DNA of 47,830 bases from NCBI GenBank assembly GCA_021792135.1, contig JAJYVF010000037.1:1-47830 (forward strand), written 5' to 3'. The notes beneath the pieces were generated by a model. The model was not told where the DNA came from, made no database searches, and worked only from the letters and a program-made list of their open reading frames with translations. The stretch is from Acidobacteriota bacterium (GTDB lineage: Bacteria > Acidobacteriota > Terriglobia > Terriglobales > Acidobacteriaceae). Position numbers and translations under genes: made by a program. Positions 35,001 to 44,600 of the stretch are shown here, in pieces (position 1 is the stretch's first letter; the number at the start of each line of letters is the position of its first letter).

Positions 35001-38000
35001 CCCGCAGCTCAGCCTCGTCTTCAGCGATTCCGGCGGCACCCTGGGTGTGGGCATTCTCGGCTCTCTCCCGCTTTCGGCCGGATCGCCGTCCGTCTCCCTG
35101 CTCTTCGGCGCTCCGGCCACGTGGCTCGGTTCCACCGCAGGCATCATTCTCAACCTCTTCACCACATCCGGCGGAGTCAACTTCGCGCCGGCCCTTCATG
35201 TGAGGGGTCTCGGCATCGGCCTCAGCGGCGCGGGCGACGCGCCCCTGCTCAACGAATCCGGCTTCAGCATCGGCGCTGTCGATGCGTATCTCGCCTTCGA
35301 TCTCGATCTGAAAACCGGCCATCTGAGCGACCTCGGCGGCGGCCTCGAAATCGACAAGCTGGGCCTGCCCCTCAATCTGCTGAACTCGGCCAGCTCCAGC
35401 AACCCCGTGGCCTCCAGCCTGCTCTCCTCCAACGGCGGCTCAGCTGGCGACAGCACACCGCCGAATCCGGCTGTCGACGTCATCGCCTACTACCTGGACG
35501 GCAGTTTCACCATCCAGTTCGCCGGCACGAATCAGCCCATTGTCATTCCCGTGCACGCGGGTTTCGGCCCGGTCTACATCGACCAGATCGATCTGGCGCT
35601 GGCGGGCACCAATTCCGTAACGCTGGGTGTGGATGGCAGTTTGCAGATCAACGGTCTGACTGTGGGCGTCATCGATCTTGCGCTCCAGGTCCCGCTTCCC
35701 TCGCTTCTCGACCCATCCACCTGGTCGCTCGATCTCGAAGGCCTCGCCGTCTCGCTCAGCGCCGATCCGTTTGAAATTTCCGGCGGCCTCAGCAAGAATC
35801 CCGGCCCGCCCATTCAGTACGACGGAATGCTTTCCGTCACCGTCGAGAACATCGGCTTCAGCATCGTCGCCGCGTATTCGCGACCCTCCGACGCGCAGGG
35901 CGCCTACACCTCTCTCTTCATGTTTGTGGCCCTGGATTTCCCCCTCGGCGGGCCGCCCTTTGCCTTTGTCATCGGCCTTGGCGGCGGCTTCGGCTACAAC
36001 CGCCAGCTCAACGTCCCCGCCGACATCAATAACATCGACTCCTTCCTGCTGGTCAGCGCCATCGATGACGACAGCCTCGCCAATGATCCCATGTCCGCGC
36101 TGATGAGCATCGGCAGCTCGATCCCTCCGGCTCGCGGCGCCTACTGGCTCGCGGCGGGCGTGCGCTTCACCAGCTTTGCTCTCGTCAACAGCACCGTCAT
36201 CGTCGTGATCGCGCTCGATCGCGGCTTCGAGATCGATGTCCTCGGCATCTCGCGCATGGCGCTTCCCACAGAGCAGTTCGCCCTCGCCAGCGTCGAGCTG
36301 GCTCTCAAAGCCCGCTACAACTCCGAAGAGGGCGTGCTCTCGGTCCAGGCCCAGCTCACCGACAACTCTTATCTCTTCGACCGTGACTGCCAGCTCACCG
36401 GCGGCTTCGCCTTCTTCGCATGGTTTCCGCAGGGCCAGTTTGTCCTTACTCTCGGCGGCTACAATCCGGTATTTTCGAAACCGGCGCAGTTCCCTGACGT
36501 TCCCCGTCTCGGATTCAACTGGAGCGTCAGCAGCAACATCGTCGTCAAAGGCGGTGCCTATTTTGCCCTGACCAATACCTGTGTCATGGCCGGAGGCTCG
36601 CTCAGCGCCACAGCCAGCTTCGGGCCGATCAGCGCCTGGTTCAACTGCTATGTCGATTTCCTGGTCGCGTGGGATCCCTTCGCCTATGAGTTCGACATCG
36701 GCGTCGAGATCGGCGCCTCGCTCAACATTCGTGTCTGCTTCTTTGCCTGCGCCACCATCCATATTTCCATCTCTGTCGGCGCGCAGCTGATGATTGCCGG
36801 CCCACCCTTCCATGGCACCGCATCCATCGATGCCGAAGTCACCACCATCACCGTGTCCTTCGGCAGCACCCCGCAGTCGCCGAACTACATCACCGACTTC
36901 GGCTACTTTTCGCAGAAGTATCTGACCGCCGGCGATCCCAACGGCAACGCCGTGCTCCTGCAGTTCTCGAAGGGCCTGCTGGCTCCGAATCCTCCCGGTG
37001 CGCAGCCGGTGCCGGGAACCCAGTCGCAGCCATGGCAGGTGGGTATCGAATTTGCCTTCCAGACTTCCACGCGCATGCCGGCCAATCAGACGCAGGATTT
37101 CCTGATGAACACCAGCCCCGCGCCAACGCCCGGCGTCAATTCTCTCGATCTGGCGCCGATGGATGAGATTGGCGTCACGTCAACGCACAGCATCCTTCTC
37201 CAGCAGCAGCAGAGCGATGGTTCCTGGCAGCCGCCGGCGCTCATCGATCCCTCCGATCACTTCACGCTCAGCGTGCAAACCGGCTACTTCCCGGAAGCCA
37301 CATGGCACTGGTTCGACCCAAAGAACGTCCCCGCCGGAGCGCGCACCATCACGGCCGTGAACGGCATCAGCATCGACGGGCATGTGGTCTTCAACACGCA
37401 GAGCGCCCTCATTCCCATTTCCACTCTGGTTGCCGACCTTCCCGAATATGCGCTGCCCCTGCCCTTCGCCACCACAGCTGCTGCTGCGCCCACACTGCAG
37501 GGCTACGGCGCTGCCGCCGACAGTCTCCTGAACTCGATCCGGGATTCCTCTTCGTCAGTCATGCTGGCCGCCGGCAGTGAAATCCTCTCCGGAAACAACG
37601 CCTTCAGCCAGAACCGCACCGCATTTGGATTGCCCGCGAGCGGCATTCCGCCCCTGGCCACCGCAGCGCTCAGATACCGACGCTCAGCGCCTCCGGCCGT
37701 CATGCCCATTACCACCGGGCTCACCATGAAACCCGTCGGGCTGAAAGCCCCCATCCTTGCGGAGACCGTGGCCCCGGTGGCTTCGATCGTCCTCGAGCAG
37801 CCGCGGCTGCGCAATGTGCTGCAGCGGGTTCCGCTGCCCGTGAGCGACGTTCCGGTGGCGCTCCATACCACCGTCACGCGTTCCGCCGCGCGAGCCGCCA
37901 CGGCCGTTCCGCGCTTCGTTCCTCCCGCCGCAACGGCCTTAACCGGGGCGCGTCTGATTCGAGTGCCCGCCGCCTCAGCGCCGCGGCCCACCAGTGCCTC

Positions 38001-38949
38001 CATCGCGCCGCGCGCCTCCACCAATGCAGCCGCGGGCCTGCGCATCGCTCCGCTGCATCAGCAGGCTCTCGATGCAGCAGCCTCCAGCCTGCTCGGCAAC
38101 GGCGTCGTCCTCGCCGGCAGCGCGGCCCACGTGTGGGAACTCGCCCAGAGCGCCGGCGTCTTCTCGGTGACCGGACAGGGCGCCTTCCGCGCAGCCTTCA
38201 GCGATCGCAGCGGCGCGGTCCTCAGCGATCAGGAGTACGGATCCGCAGCGCAGATTCCCGTGCCTCCGGGGGCGGCTCTGGCCATCTTTGAGTCGCTGGG
38301 CAATCTGCCTGCCGATGTCACTCCGCCACCGCCCGCCTTCGGAGCCATCAGCGCCGCCTTCGCGCCGCCCACCCAGCCCCTTGCCGTCGGATGGCAGGAA
38401 TCGAACACTCTTTTTCAGCTCGGTCCGACGCGCCTGCTGGCCCGCGGCGCTTCCCTGCGTCTTCCCCGCGCGACTGCCAGCCAGCAACTCCGGCAGAAGG
38501 CAAGCTCCGGAACCATCCTCGCCTCCACCGCCCTCCAGGGGCAGGCCGCCGTCGAGACACAGCTTGCCGCGTCGATCAGCACAGTCATTCTGCTGCTCGA
38601 CCTCGCGGATGCCAATGCGGCCGCTTCCGGCGACCTCACCATCGCGGTCGACGGCGCGACTCTTACCACTCCCCCGACACGCGTAGCCACGGCGAACCGG
38701 CGCATGCTCTTCTACGACGTTGCTTCGATCGACCAGGGCGCAGCCTCCATCGTGATTTCTGTCGTCAGCGAGACGGCCTGGAAGGTGGCCGGCGTCATCG
38801 GTGTGCACGGCCGGGCGGCCGACTGGGCTGCGCAGCTCGGCAATGGCATCCCTCCGCAATTTGTTCCCAGCGGGCCGCTCACGCCGGACGGGTCGCTCAC
38901 CGTGACTTACTCCTCCCCGTCCCCTGCAGCCAAAGGAGCAGCAGCATGA
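29083..38949 (+). CDS. Giant 3288-residue modular protein with alpha/beta-hydrolase-like and DUF6603-like regions
   Basis: One uninterrupted 9.9-kb frame with strong C/G third-position bias. No signal peptide or membrane helix is obvious. The first 1800 residues contain repeated modules: a helical stretch, then an SGT..W(S/T).P turn (Trp316, 550, 823, 1402 and 1774), then beta-rich sequence. Residues about 955-1220 resemble an alpha/beta hydrolase or lipase: ILLLGPGF, AAHSTAG with Ser1056, and LGTPHLGA at 1079-1086. Residues about 2160-2605 resemble DUF6603 (GGPPFAFVIGLGGGFGYNR, LGFNWSVS, KGGAYFALTNTCVMAGGS). From about 2800 the chain is Ala/Pro-rich, with a small beta domain at the end. The ribosome-binding site is weak; coupling to the preceding gene is likely. 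Function unknown. Confidence 0.85.
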   Translation: MNVASFLGPEILDVAQALGLVDGSGNLSPSWFEDPVGHLSQALTNATQRQALLALLDQIVPSQTVPGAPSGEKWHPLLGTQATGNVYLTVNDSPSGQTGAIAIGIGAQYQALASPGVSILLELPVAFVSGSSFSLIAFTQTGELSLSVAVDLNWTQPANPIGLSTLSAALLFAPLAANPVADFEVTLEGLDLDGKGSHDVTLGPGDFGSEAANLLIGLIHAELQQILATASGEAQVVAANLPALLGLTGDLPLFPFTTLATDPKALVGWLRSLTTGTPAPLTGWLGNLAALLGAPIPAGHSIPTVTTTVSGSTTTWSVPVIALDSNSSLLLTLALAPTADKVTPQLSVGLGVNLVPGASGPVSVAAEMTVLTMPLAGSLQPAAFPNGNITVRAPADSTAKLVPPGGVFSADSLEAGFSWNGSTLQPLLELTNVKLNGSGPYAVIDLTDANNVVAAASNAVASTLNQALGSAGAGTHLAALVGLVEPLADSSAPLVDFGQLVSHPTAAIATLHRSALLSSTHPWTNYFQELVHLLDLPGPVAGSGTTASPWSAAIATAGPLSLNLVAWNAQTSGNSADPQMLRIGLSVAAATAASSSFTASTSCTIEILSADLVAQGSNTVRILGGYHASASITPGSLPEVAGITAQIQTITAGFDLIPGSAPAVQLALDGVSVTTPAGTVQVPSLSFPMPAGFDLSSPAALGISAAQLEQVVLALLAGELSSALGPSGLSFAALLGAAPGATGLQTDFPALAGAAGSLFTDPVSAWRSWLGSVAAGLSSDGTAFIGGIVPWIAGLVSANPPSDLSSPPDASIFSGSGTYADPWSIPIGGGSSAASALLWLEPDGPLSEAATVAGAITAVPDLPSLVTLIAQYPRYLGALPDGLSPATLASGLESLSSYLASGDGVVPLSSQQPAAAGWSTGTAITAAHPDQPLDSSACTQILAQVDAWAAPGTNRAILLLGPGFSDHAIWNTLLAQQESAHPGSTNAAATFNLRVPGVDPASIDLRGITVVADYYTADLYDDGSGNLASLTSQIGPVIARILALKPGAAIILAAHSTAGVAARAYAQANSTQLKGIITLGTPHLGAALTPLTDSATAEAVRFLINLLPSGVAAGPLHDALQHLRSALDSYLPAASAGQLPQAWPYPIGSFAGAAGTDTGGVPVLALGGQLTEDLLGALTTAIAAQLAAFTAQAPTAIGYGARVALNLGPDSGVHSEMTVRLDTGRFAWNSATPPPPRPAQALTVTCTLLEEGGWLAGGPLSWNGPGTALTDIRVRSARFGAVVAQTGSTLTATPFATLTDAAFHSPASASVPWGNAQLSSLFGSVFAQIASPAPARGTSLATLLSALEALGVVAVDFSGALAISADAITALQADALTFLAGKVQSTLSSAQIPGFTASGSAWTYTIPGLPLQAVISTSPASFGIETVSSAGGLAVAGSVALNFSAALALANLQPTLSASLTLGSATLTFSNGSLSLAVPPALPALQLYPLPVTGNILSALNASVPLLLLDSLGSAALSAVAGPGYTVSGLLTFLQNPGAWIVGTSALGDGTVLDPAKLNQLFAKFGMLPSGITLTASGKDPTTISLANSTPIGGLLTIALGVAIDRTRHLAPSGTVTIQTNLKGGTWPNVGVTFGVSSTGITLAVTPGGGAQPIQLLPTFSGSATFAAAAEAPLPAALDGLIRELAPNPASPPALVKLALEVAAALDIYDSAGGFAAHTAQLTAMLDGSWFTSLGSTVRNAFLTSAATYFNDASSPLHSLLPGTISTSGTTLKWTFPIPGGIGSGNLSLEIGWDNSGPAIQFAASAVQLSAAPLSIDTTLGFASGSFTVGIGLGISLEDALGISVVPELNFGVTGSTVSMTLLPLGTGTASTLSLRLLPSPSFTFSQSAPGQIIAGWGIPLVAELLINAIGTEFTQPLWNGGPTIATTLEKAQIVDNPSAQHYKLHTPLASVPTLLGNIAAALSPVTITLSTNPQLSLVFSDSGGTLGVGILGSLPLSAGSPSVSLLFGAPATWLGSTAGIILNLFTTSGGVNFAPALHVRGLGIGLSGAGDAPLLNESGFSIGAVDAYLAFDLDLKTGHLSDLGGGLEIDKLGLPLNLLNSASSSNPVASSLLSSNGGSAGDSTPPNPAVDVIAYYLDGSFTIQFAGTNQPIVIPVHAGFGPVYIDQIDLALAGTNSVTLGVDGSLQINGLTVGVIDLALQVPLPSLLDPSTWSLDLEGLAVSLSADPFEISGGLSKNPGPPIQYDGMLSVTVENIGFSIVAAYSRPSDAQGAYTSLFMFVALDFPLGGPPFAFVIGLGGGFGYNRQLNVPADINNIDSFLLVSAIDDDSLANDPMSALMSIGSSIPPARGAYWLAAGVRFTSFALVNSTVIVVIALDRGFEIDVLGISRMALPTEQFALASVELALKARYNSEEGVLSVQAQLTDNSYLFDRDCQLTGGFAFFAWFPQGQFVLTLGGYNPVFSKPAQFPDVPRLGFNWSVSSNIVVKGGAYFALTNTCVMAGGSLSATASFGPISAWFNCYVDFLVAWDPFAYEFDIGVEIGASLNIRVCFFACATIHISISVGAQLMIAGPPFHGTASIDAEVTTITVSFGSTPQSPNYITDFGYFSQKYLTAGDPNGNAVLLQFSKGLLAPNPPGAQPVPGTQSQPWQVGIEFAFQTSTRMPANQTQDFLMNTSPAPTPGVNSLDLAPMDEIGVTSTHSILLQQQQSDGSWQPPALIDPSDHFTLSVQTGYFPEATWHWFDPKNVPAGARTITAVNGISIDGHVVFNTQSALIPISTLVADLPEYALPLPFATTAAAAPTLQGYGAAADSLLNSIRDSSSSVMLAAGSEILSGNNAFSQNRTAFGLPASGIPPLATAALRYRRSAPPAVMPITTGLTMKPVGLKAPILAETVAPVASIVLEQPRLRNVLQRVPLPVSDVPVALHTTVTRSAARAATAVPRFVPPAATALTGARLIRVPAASAPRPTSASIAPRASTNAAAGLRIAPLHQQALDAAASSLLGNGVVLAGSAAHVWELAQSAGVFSVTGQGAFRAAFSDRSGAVLSDQEYGSAAQIPVPPGAALAIFESLGNLPADVTPPPPAFGAISAAFAPPTQPLAVGWQESNTLFQLGPTRLLARGASLRLPRATASQQLRQKASSGTILASTALQGQAAVETQLAASISTVILLLDLADANAAASGDLTIAVDGATLTTPPTRVATANRRMLFYDVASIDQGAASIVISVVSETAWKVAGVIGVHGRAADWAAQLGNGIPPQFVPSGPLTPDGSLTVTYSSPSPAAKGAAA

Positions 38950-40658
38950 CAGCGCCTCCTCCCAAAGGTCAGATGTATCTCTTCAACTCGGCAACGCCGC
39001 CGCTGGACGATGGCTCCTACCGGCTGACCTGCTCCACCGCCATTACCGGCCCGATCAATCCTCCTGCATTCACGAAGCAGAACTACTTCGACATCGTCGG
39101 TCCACGCTTCAGCGTGCCGCAGTCGATGGTTGCCGGGACCTTCCCGCCCACCAACAGCCACGGCGCATTTCAGGACAGTCTCCCGCACATTGTCCTCAGC
39201 CGCCGCACGCTTCCCTGGGAACGCAAGCTCGATCCCGAAGGAAAGATCCCTCCACCCGCCCACAATCCCGGCGACGCGCCTGTTCCCACCGACCCTGTCC
39301 CCTGGGTGGCCCTGCTCCTCTTTGAAGAGGGCGAATACACCTGGTATCCCAATATCCCGCTCGACAATGTCGTGCCCGCCGACGTCTTCTCGCGCCTGGG
39401 CTCGCCGGCCAGTATCCAGTGCGATGCAGTGGAAGCCCCGCTCCCGCTGGTTCAGTCCATCCTGCCCTCGCTGGAGGAGTTGCAGCTGCTGGCGCACGTG
39501 CGCTGGGTGAATGTCGACGACCGCGAGCTGAACACCGCCGGCGGTGATGGCTACTTTTCTGTCGTGGTCTCCAACCGGTTGCCCTCGCCCAGTGCGCAGT
39601 GCCGCGCCGTGCTCGTCTCGCTTGAGGAGCGCTCTGACCTCGTACAGTCCAACCCTCCACCGGTCGCCAGTCAGGGGCCGCCCATCTTCGAGCATCCAGT
39701 CAGCCGGCCGCAGGCTGCCAGGATCTCAGCAGGCGAATCCTTCATCGCACCCGGCAGCACGGTCTTCACGCTGTCGCAGGCTCCGGCCCATCGGTTCCCG
39801 CCACGCGGTCCCATCGTCATTGGCTTCCCTCCCGTACAGAAGGTGCGGCTGGTCGCGCTCTACAGCTGGAAATTCACCTGCGAAGGGCCAGGGACCTTTC
39901 GCGATCTCATGCAGAGTCTCGACGACGCCATGTTTGGCAACGTGCAGAACCCGGGCCATCCGCCCCTCAGCGATACCGGCCATCTGCAAATTTCCCTCGA
40001 TGATCGTCAGGGCGCAGTCGAGCAGGTCTGGTATCGCGGTCCGCTGGTTCCCTGGCAGCTCACGCGCGACAACCTCGGACCGTACCACAGTGCCGATCAG
40101 GCAAGGCGCGTCACGCCGGAGACGGGCGCCGAGGACGTCTCCTATGCGGCCGCCTTCGAGCTGGGCCGCCTGCTGGCCGCTTCCGATCCGCGACTGGCCC
40201 AGGCGCTGATGACCTGGCGTCGCGAGAGTTACAAACAGGCTGCCCGCGTCGACACGATCTCCGCGGTCTCGGCCCGCATTCCGCTCAATCTCCCCGCCAC
40301 GCTGGCGGAGAAGCTCCACTGCCCCATTCCTCCCGTCGCCTCCGTTTCCGTGACCAGTGCGGTTATCGAAAGCGGCCCCATCATCGCCGACGCTCACGGC
40401 CTGGGCAAAGTCGTGGGAGCCGCAGGGCTCAATGCAGCCAATCTTGCTTCCGCATGGCAGATCAGCTCCGCCCAGGCACAGAACCTGCTCGGCGCCGATC
40501 CCGGCTCGCTGGGAGCGCCCGTCACAGCTCCCCCGGAGACCACCCGCGGCGACACCACCCTCGGCACGGTGGCTGCGGATACCGCCGGCCTCACCAGGCT
40601 TTCTGCCGCCCGCACCCAAGCCGTAAAGAATGCCGCCGTCACGCTGGAGAATTCCTGA
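38946..40658 (+). CDS. 570-residue protein of unknown function, third gene of the operon
   Basis: The start ATG at 38946 overlaps the giant gene's stop as ATGA and is preceded by AAAGGAG; a longer open frame upstream is only a shadow of the giant gene. No signal peptide or membrane helix. Conserved-looking features are SRRTLPWERKLDP (about 90-102), PWVALLLFEEGEYTWYP (about 119-135), HVRWVNVDDREL (about 184-195) and a helical, Ala-rich C-terminal third. No named domain is recognised and no catalytic motif is evident. A structural component of a complex with its neighbours is an inference from the tight gene coupling. Confidence 0.8.
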   Translation: MTAPPPKGQMYLFNSATPPLDDGSYRLTCSTAITGPINPPAFTKQNYFDIVGPRFSVPQSMVAGTFPPTNSHGAFQDSLPHIVLSRRTLPWERKLDPEGKIPPPAHNPGDAPVPTDPVPWVALLLFEEGEYTWYPNIPLDNVVPADVFSRLGSPASIQCDAVEAPLPLVQSILPSLEELQLLAHVRWVNVDDRELNTAGGDGYFSVVVSNRLPSPSAQCRAVLVSLEERSDLVQSNPPPVASQGPPIFEHPVSRPQAARISAGESFIAPGSTVFTLSQAPAHRFPPRGPIVIGFPPVQKVRLVALYSWKFTCEGPGTFRDLMQSLDDAMFGNVQNPGHPPLSDTGHLQISLDDRQGAVEQVWYRGPLVPWQLTRDNLGPYHSADQARRVTPETGAEDVSYAAAFELGRLLAASDPRLAQALMTWRRESYKQAARVDTISAVSARIPLNLPATLAEKLHCPIPPVASVSVTSAVIESGPIIADAHGLGKVVGAAGLNAANLASAWQISSAQAQNLLGADPGSLGAPVTAPPETTRGDTTLGTVAADTAGLTRLSAARTQAVKNAAVTLENS

Positions 40659-41662
40659 TGCGTACTGCTTTCATCACCGGACCGGCCGCCCTGCGCGAAC
40701 GCATGGTCGCCAAAGCCCAGGTCGACCTCAGCGTTCCCGAGTCTTCCATGCCGCCGTACATGGAATCCTTCCTCGCGCATCTCCGCGTGCTCATCGGCGT
40801 GCCCTTCGATTACATGGTGCCCGACTCGCGGCTCCTGCCCGACGAATCCATTCGCTTCTTCTATCTCGACCGCTCCTGGACCGACCGTCTTGTGGATGGC
40901 GCCGTCGCCGTCGGTAAAAGCGGCACCCGCGAACAGGCGCATCATCAGGCCCAGGCGCCGAATCTCCAGAGCCAGCTGGATCTCACCGAACGCACCATCC
41001 GCAATATCCAGACGGGCAAGCAGCTCCCCACCAACAGCGGCCCCGCCGGCATCATCACCGGATTCCTGCTGCGCTCCGCGACCGTCGTTGGCTGGCCTTC
41101 CATGGATGTCCGCGCCTTCAGCCAGATCGTGCCGCCCTCGCCGGGGAACGTGAACGATCCGGGAGCAGCGGAGTGGGCGGCCAACGCCACGGCCGTGCAG
41201 CTTCCCACCCTGCGCCTCGAACGCCTTTCCCCCTCCGTTCTGCTGGCGCTCTTCGACGGCATTCCGCAGCTGGTCTGGTGTGAAGAGCCGCACCACGGCA
41301 TTCAGTTCGGCGTCACGAATTCGGGGGAAGCCGGCATCTTCTACCTCGACCGGCATGAGGCCAGTGGCGAACTCGAGCCTGGCTCGCAGTCCGTACAGGT
41401 GCCGGTGCGCGCGGCCAATCACCGCGTGATCGCCATCCAGCAGCTGCGCAACCAGCTCAACGCGCTCCATGATCCGAACCTCGTACCGCAGACCGGCAGC
41501 GCGGCGCTCGCCATCGAGATGCTGCAGCTGCCCTGGCGGCAACGCTTCCAGGGAGCCGGCTCGGATCGCCATCCGGGCTCCGGTGGCTTTGTTGCTAAAT
41601 ATTCCGTTGCCAGGGTAATCGCCAACCCGACGCTGCAGCAAACCGTGAGGGAGTTGTTCTGA
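40658..41662 (+). CDS. 334-residue protein of unknown function, fourth gene of the operon
   Basis: The ATG at 40658 overlaps the previous stop by one base (TGATG) and has GGAGA at good spacing. No signal peptide or membrane helix. The N-terminal third has LIGVPFDYMVPDSRLLPDES and IRFFYLDRSWTDRLVDGAVA. The C-terminal part has HGIQFGVTNSGEAGIFYLDR and ends with a helical VARVIANPTLQQTVRELF. I do not recognise a family. Its length and lack of catalytic motifs suggest a structural or adaptor role, which is inference. Confidence 0.78.
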   Translation: MRTAFITGPAALRERMVAKAQVDLSVPESSMPPYMESFLAHLRVLIGVPFDYMVPDSRLLPDESIRFFYLDRSWTDRLVDGAVAVGKSGTREQAHHQAQAPNLQSQLDLTERTIRNIQTGKQLPTNSGPAGIITGFLLRSATVVGWPSMDVRAFSQIVPPSPGNVNDPGAAEWAANATAVQLPTLRLERLSPSVLLALFDGIPQLVWCEEPHHGIQFGVTNSGEAGIFYLDRHEASGELEPGSQSVQVPVRAANHRVIAIQQLRNQLNALHDPNLVPQTGSAALAIEMLQLPWRQRFQGAGSDRHPGSGGFVAKYSVARVIANPTLQQTVRELF

Positions 41663-44600
41663 TGGCCGCCACCATACCCAAACCCGCAGTCAGCAACGCT
41701 GCGCTGTCCATGGCCGCCGCCTACGGCATCACGCGGCGGACGGTGGCCACCTGGTACCCGGCGCTGATTCGCACGCCACGGCTGCTGGTTCCCATCGAAG
41801 TGGATGCGCTCATGATCCGCAGTGCGAATCAGAGCTGGGCGCAGTGCGGCATGAGCGTTCCCAGCCCGGACGCTCCGCAGCCGGTGCCCGCATCGAGTCT
41901 CCTGCCTGCGCCTTTCGCCGAGCTGAGCCAGTCGCAGGCCGCCCAGACCCGCCAGCGGGGTGCCTGCCTGCAGTGGTATCTGCCCCGTGCCTTCACCAGC
42001 GCCACGGCAGACAGCACAGGCGCCACCTTCCCTCCCATTCCCGACCGCTGGCTGGTGCTGCGCCTCTATGCCGGCAGGGCGCTGGAGAGACGCGCGGTGC
42101 GCGGCTGGGTTCTGGAAGCCGGCGGCCAGCCCGCGGTCTCATTCGATCTGAAGGGATGGACCGAACCCGGCACCAAACCCGCCGTTCAGAATCCCGTCAC
42201 CGCCATCGGGCACGGCGACCTCTCCTGGGCCGGCTACTTCGACAACGTCCTCAACCGCCTCAGCTTCGCCGACACCTATCTGGACTCCGACAAAGCCACC
42301 GGCCCGCTCTCCTATCTCGTCTGCGGATGGTTCTCCGATCCCACCCTCGACCCTCTCGGCGACCAGAGCATCACCTCCGCCGCAGCTTTCGCCGCGAAGC
42401 TCCAACAGCTCGGATGGGCCCTGCCCGACAGCGATACCTCGCAGCTCCAGCAGCAAGCCGAGAGTTACGCCTCGGCGGCTGCCTCGGCGGGTCTTCGCAT
42501 TGCGCTCGACGCTCGTTTCGCTGCCACGCAGGCCGGTTTTGGCGAATCGGCCTTCGTGCCCACTCGCCCCTGGTGGCCGCAATCGTGTGTCCTGCACGGT
42601 GCTGTCGTCGGCATCGACTGGCCGGGAACCGGCGACACCAAAGAAGTCGGCGGCCCGCCCGCCGCCTCAGCGGTCACCGTCGCCTTCGGCAACACCATGG
42701 CTGAAACCATGGGAGCCGTCGTCGCCCAGGCCGACAACACTTCCGAAGCGGCTCTGATCGTCGAGGCCCTCCAGCTGGGTGTGCTGAAGCAGATCGATCA
42801 GCCCGATGGCCGAGCAAAGGTGGACGAGGAGGTCCACGCCAACTCCTTCATCAGCCTTCCCGGCCTGGCCGCCGTCACGGAGCCCTTCACCATCGCGCCC
42901 AGCGGCGTCATGCAGGCTCCCCCGGCCACCCCCGCGGTTCCCGGCCCCGGCGTGTTCGCCTCGCAGCTCGAACGCGGCCCGGTCAAGTTCCCGGTCGGCA
43001 AAGGTCCGGTACGAAAACTGACGCTCGGCGAGGTCCAGGTGCAGAGTGGGCAAACGCACTACGTCGTCGCGGAAGAATTCCTCGTTTCCGGCCGCCTGCG
43101 CGACGCAATCTCGGCTGCAAAGCTCTCTCTGGATCCACCGCTCTCCGACCCCGGCGGCGAGGTCACCGTCGACCGCGCCATGCCTCGCTTCTATGCGCCC
43201 AAAGATCCCGTCGTGCTCATCCAGGGAGGCAAGCGGGCCTTCACCCACGACAGCGGCCTCAAAAGCGAAAACGGCCTGCTCGTCTGCCGCATGCTGACCG
43301 TGACCGAAGTGAGCTGGCAAATGCCCCAGACCAGGAACCGCTTCTTCGTACGCGGCGAGGACGTCCTGGAGAGCGGCGTCGAGAACGGAAGTGTCCCGAT
43401 CGAGTGCGAAGTCCTCCTGCGGGAAACTGTATTGCTCGACTCGGGAGCAGCCCGGTCCATCGCCGCCGCGGCCGCCGCGGCCGTCAGCGCCGCATCACCC
43501 GGAACCGCGTTGGATCAGGCCACCGCGGCCCGCCACATCGCGGTCGAACAGACCGCATGGTACGCGCTCCGTCAGCCCGGCGTGGATCATGGGCCTCTGC
43601 TGGCGCGCAGCGGCATCGCCGGAAGATTGCCGGCTCCATTCTCCATCTCGCCGGCCACGCGGCCCTGGTCGCCCATGCACCTCGACTGGGAAGCCGAATA
43701 CGTGCAGTCCCCCAACGGCGAGCAGGACTGGACGCTGGACGAGGTTGACTACACGCTCAAACCCAATGCCGTCATTCCTCCGGCGGGCAGCGGAATCATC
43801 TGCCGCGGCCGAGCGCAGGTCACCGGCGGAGCCAGCCATGCACTGGCCGCCGCCGTCGCCAACGCCATCCAGCAGGCGGCCGGCATCGCCGGTACCGGCC
43901 CTGTTCCGTTAGCACACAAGGAAGCCTGGTTCTCCGGTATGGCGAGGAACCTCACGGCAAATTACCAGGCGCTGAGGCTCCTCAACTTCACTGCTCCGCC
44001 CCTGGACGGGCAGAACGCCAGTGAATCGGCTCAGCTGACCGACATCTCCACCGCGCTCTCGCAGATGGACGTTCTCTCCTGCGGCCTGAACGGACTCATC
44101 ACGCAGTTGCGCGGCGGTGTGCCCGGTGACGGTGTCAGCAAAAATCCCGAAGGCGGCGTTCCCACGCCTTTCTTCGCCATGCGTGGCGGCTTTCTGCGCA
44201 TCAAGCGGCTGCGTCTCGTCGACGGCTTCGGACAATTCGTGGATCTCTGCGGTTCCAGTGCAACGCAGGATGCCCAGGGCTTCCTGATTTCTCCTCCGCT
44301 CACCCTCCCCTCGCAGCCCGGCACTCTCGGCCTGCCTCCTCGCTTCACCGCTCCGGTGTGCGCCTGGTTCCGCTACATGGATGCCGATCCCGCCTATCCC
44401 ACCGCCGAAGCCGACTATCAAACAAGCCCCGTCTGCGCCTTCCTCATGCCGAATCACCTTGAGGGCTCCATCGAATGCTTCAATGCCGATGGCAGCGGCG
44501 CAGGCAGCATCGTTTCCCTTGACGACGGCACCATCGGCTGGCAGGTGGCTCCCGGCATCAGTACAGCCGCCGGACAGGACCCCCTCTCCACCCTCACCAA

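Noticed and set aside
32863-35322. Long minus-strand open frame (819 codons) opposite the giant gene
   Set aside because: The translation is Arg/Gly/Glu-rich and low in hydrophobic periodicity, typical of an antisense shadow of C/G-ending codons.
35440-36813. Minus-strand open frame (457 codons) opposite the DUF6603-like region
   Set aside because: Antisense shadow of a well-supported coding region; acidic/Gly-rich composition without recognisable domains.
38391-38945. N-terminal extension of the 570-residue protein into the giant gene
   Set aside because: The extension is Arg/His/Pro-rich shadow sequence; the ATG at 38946 has AAAGGAG and an ATGA overlap.
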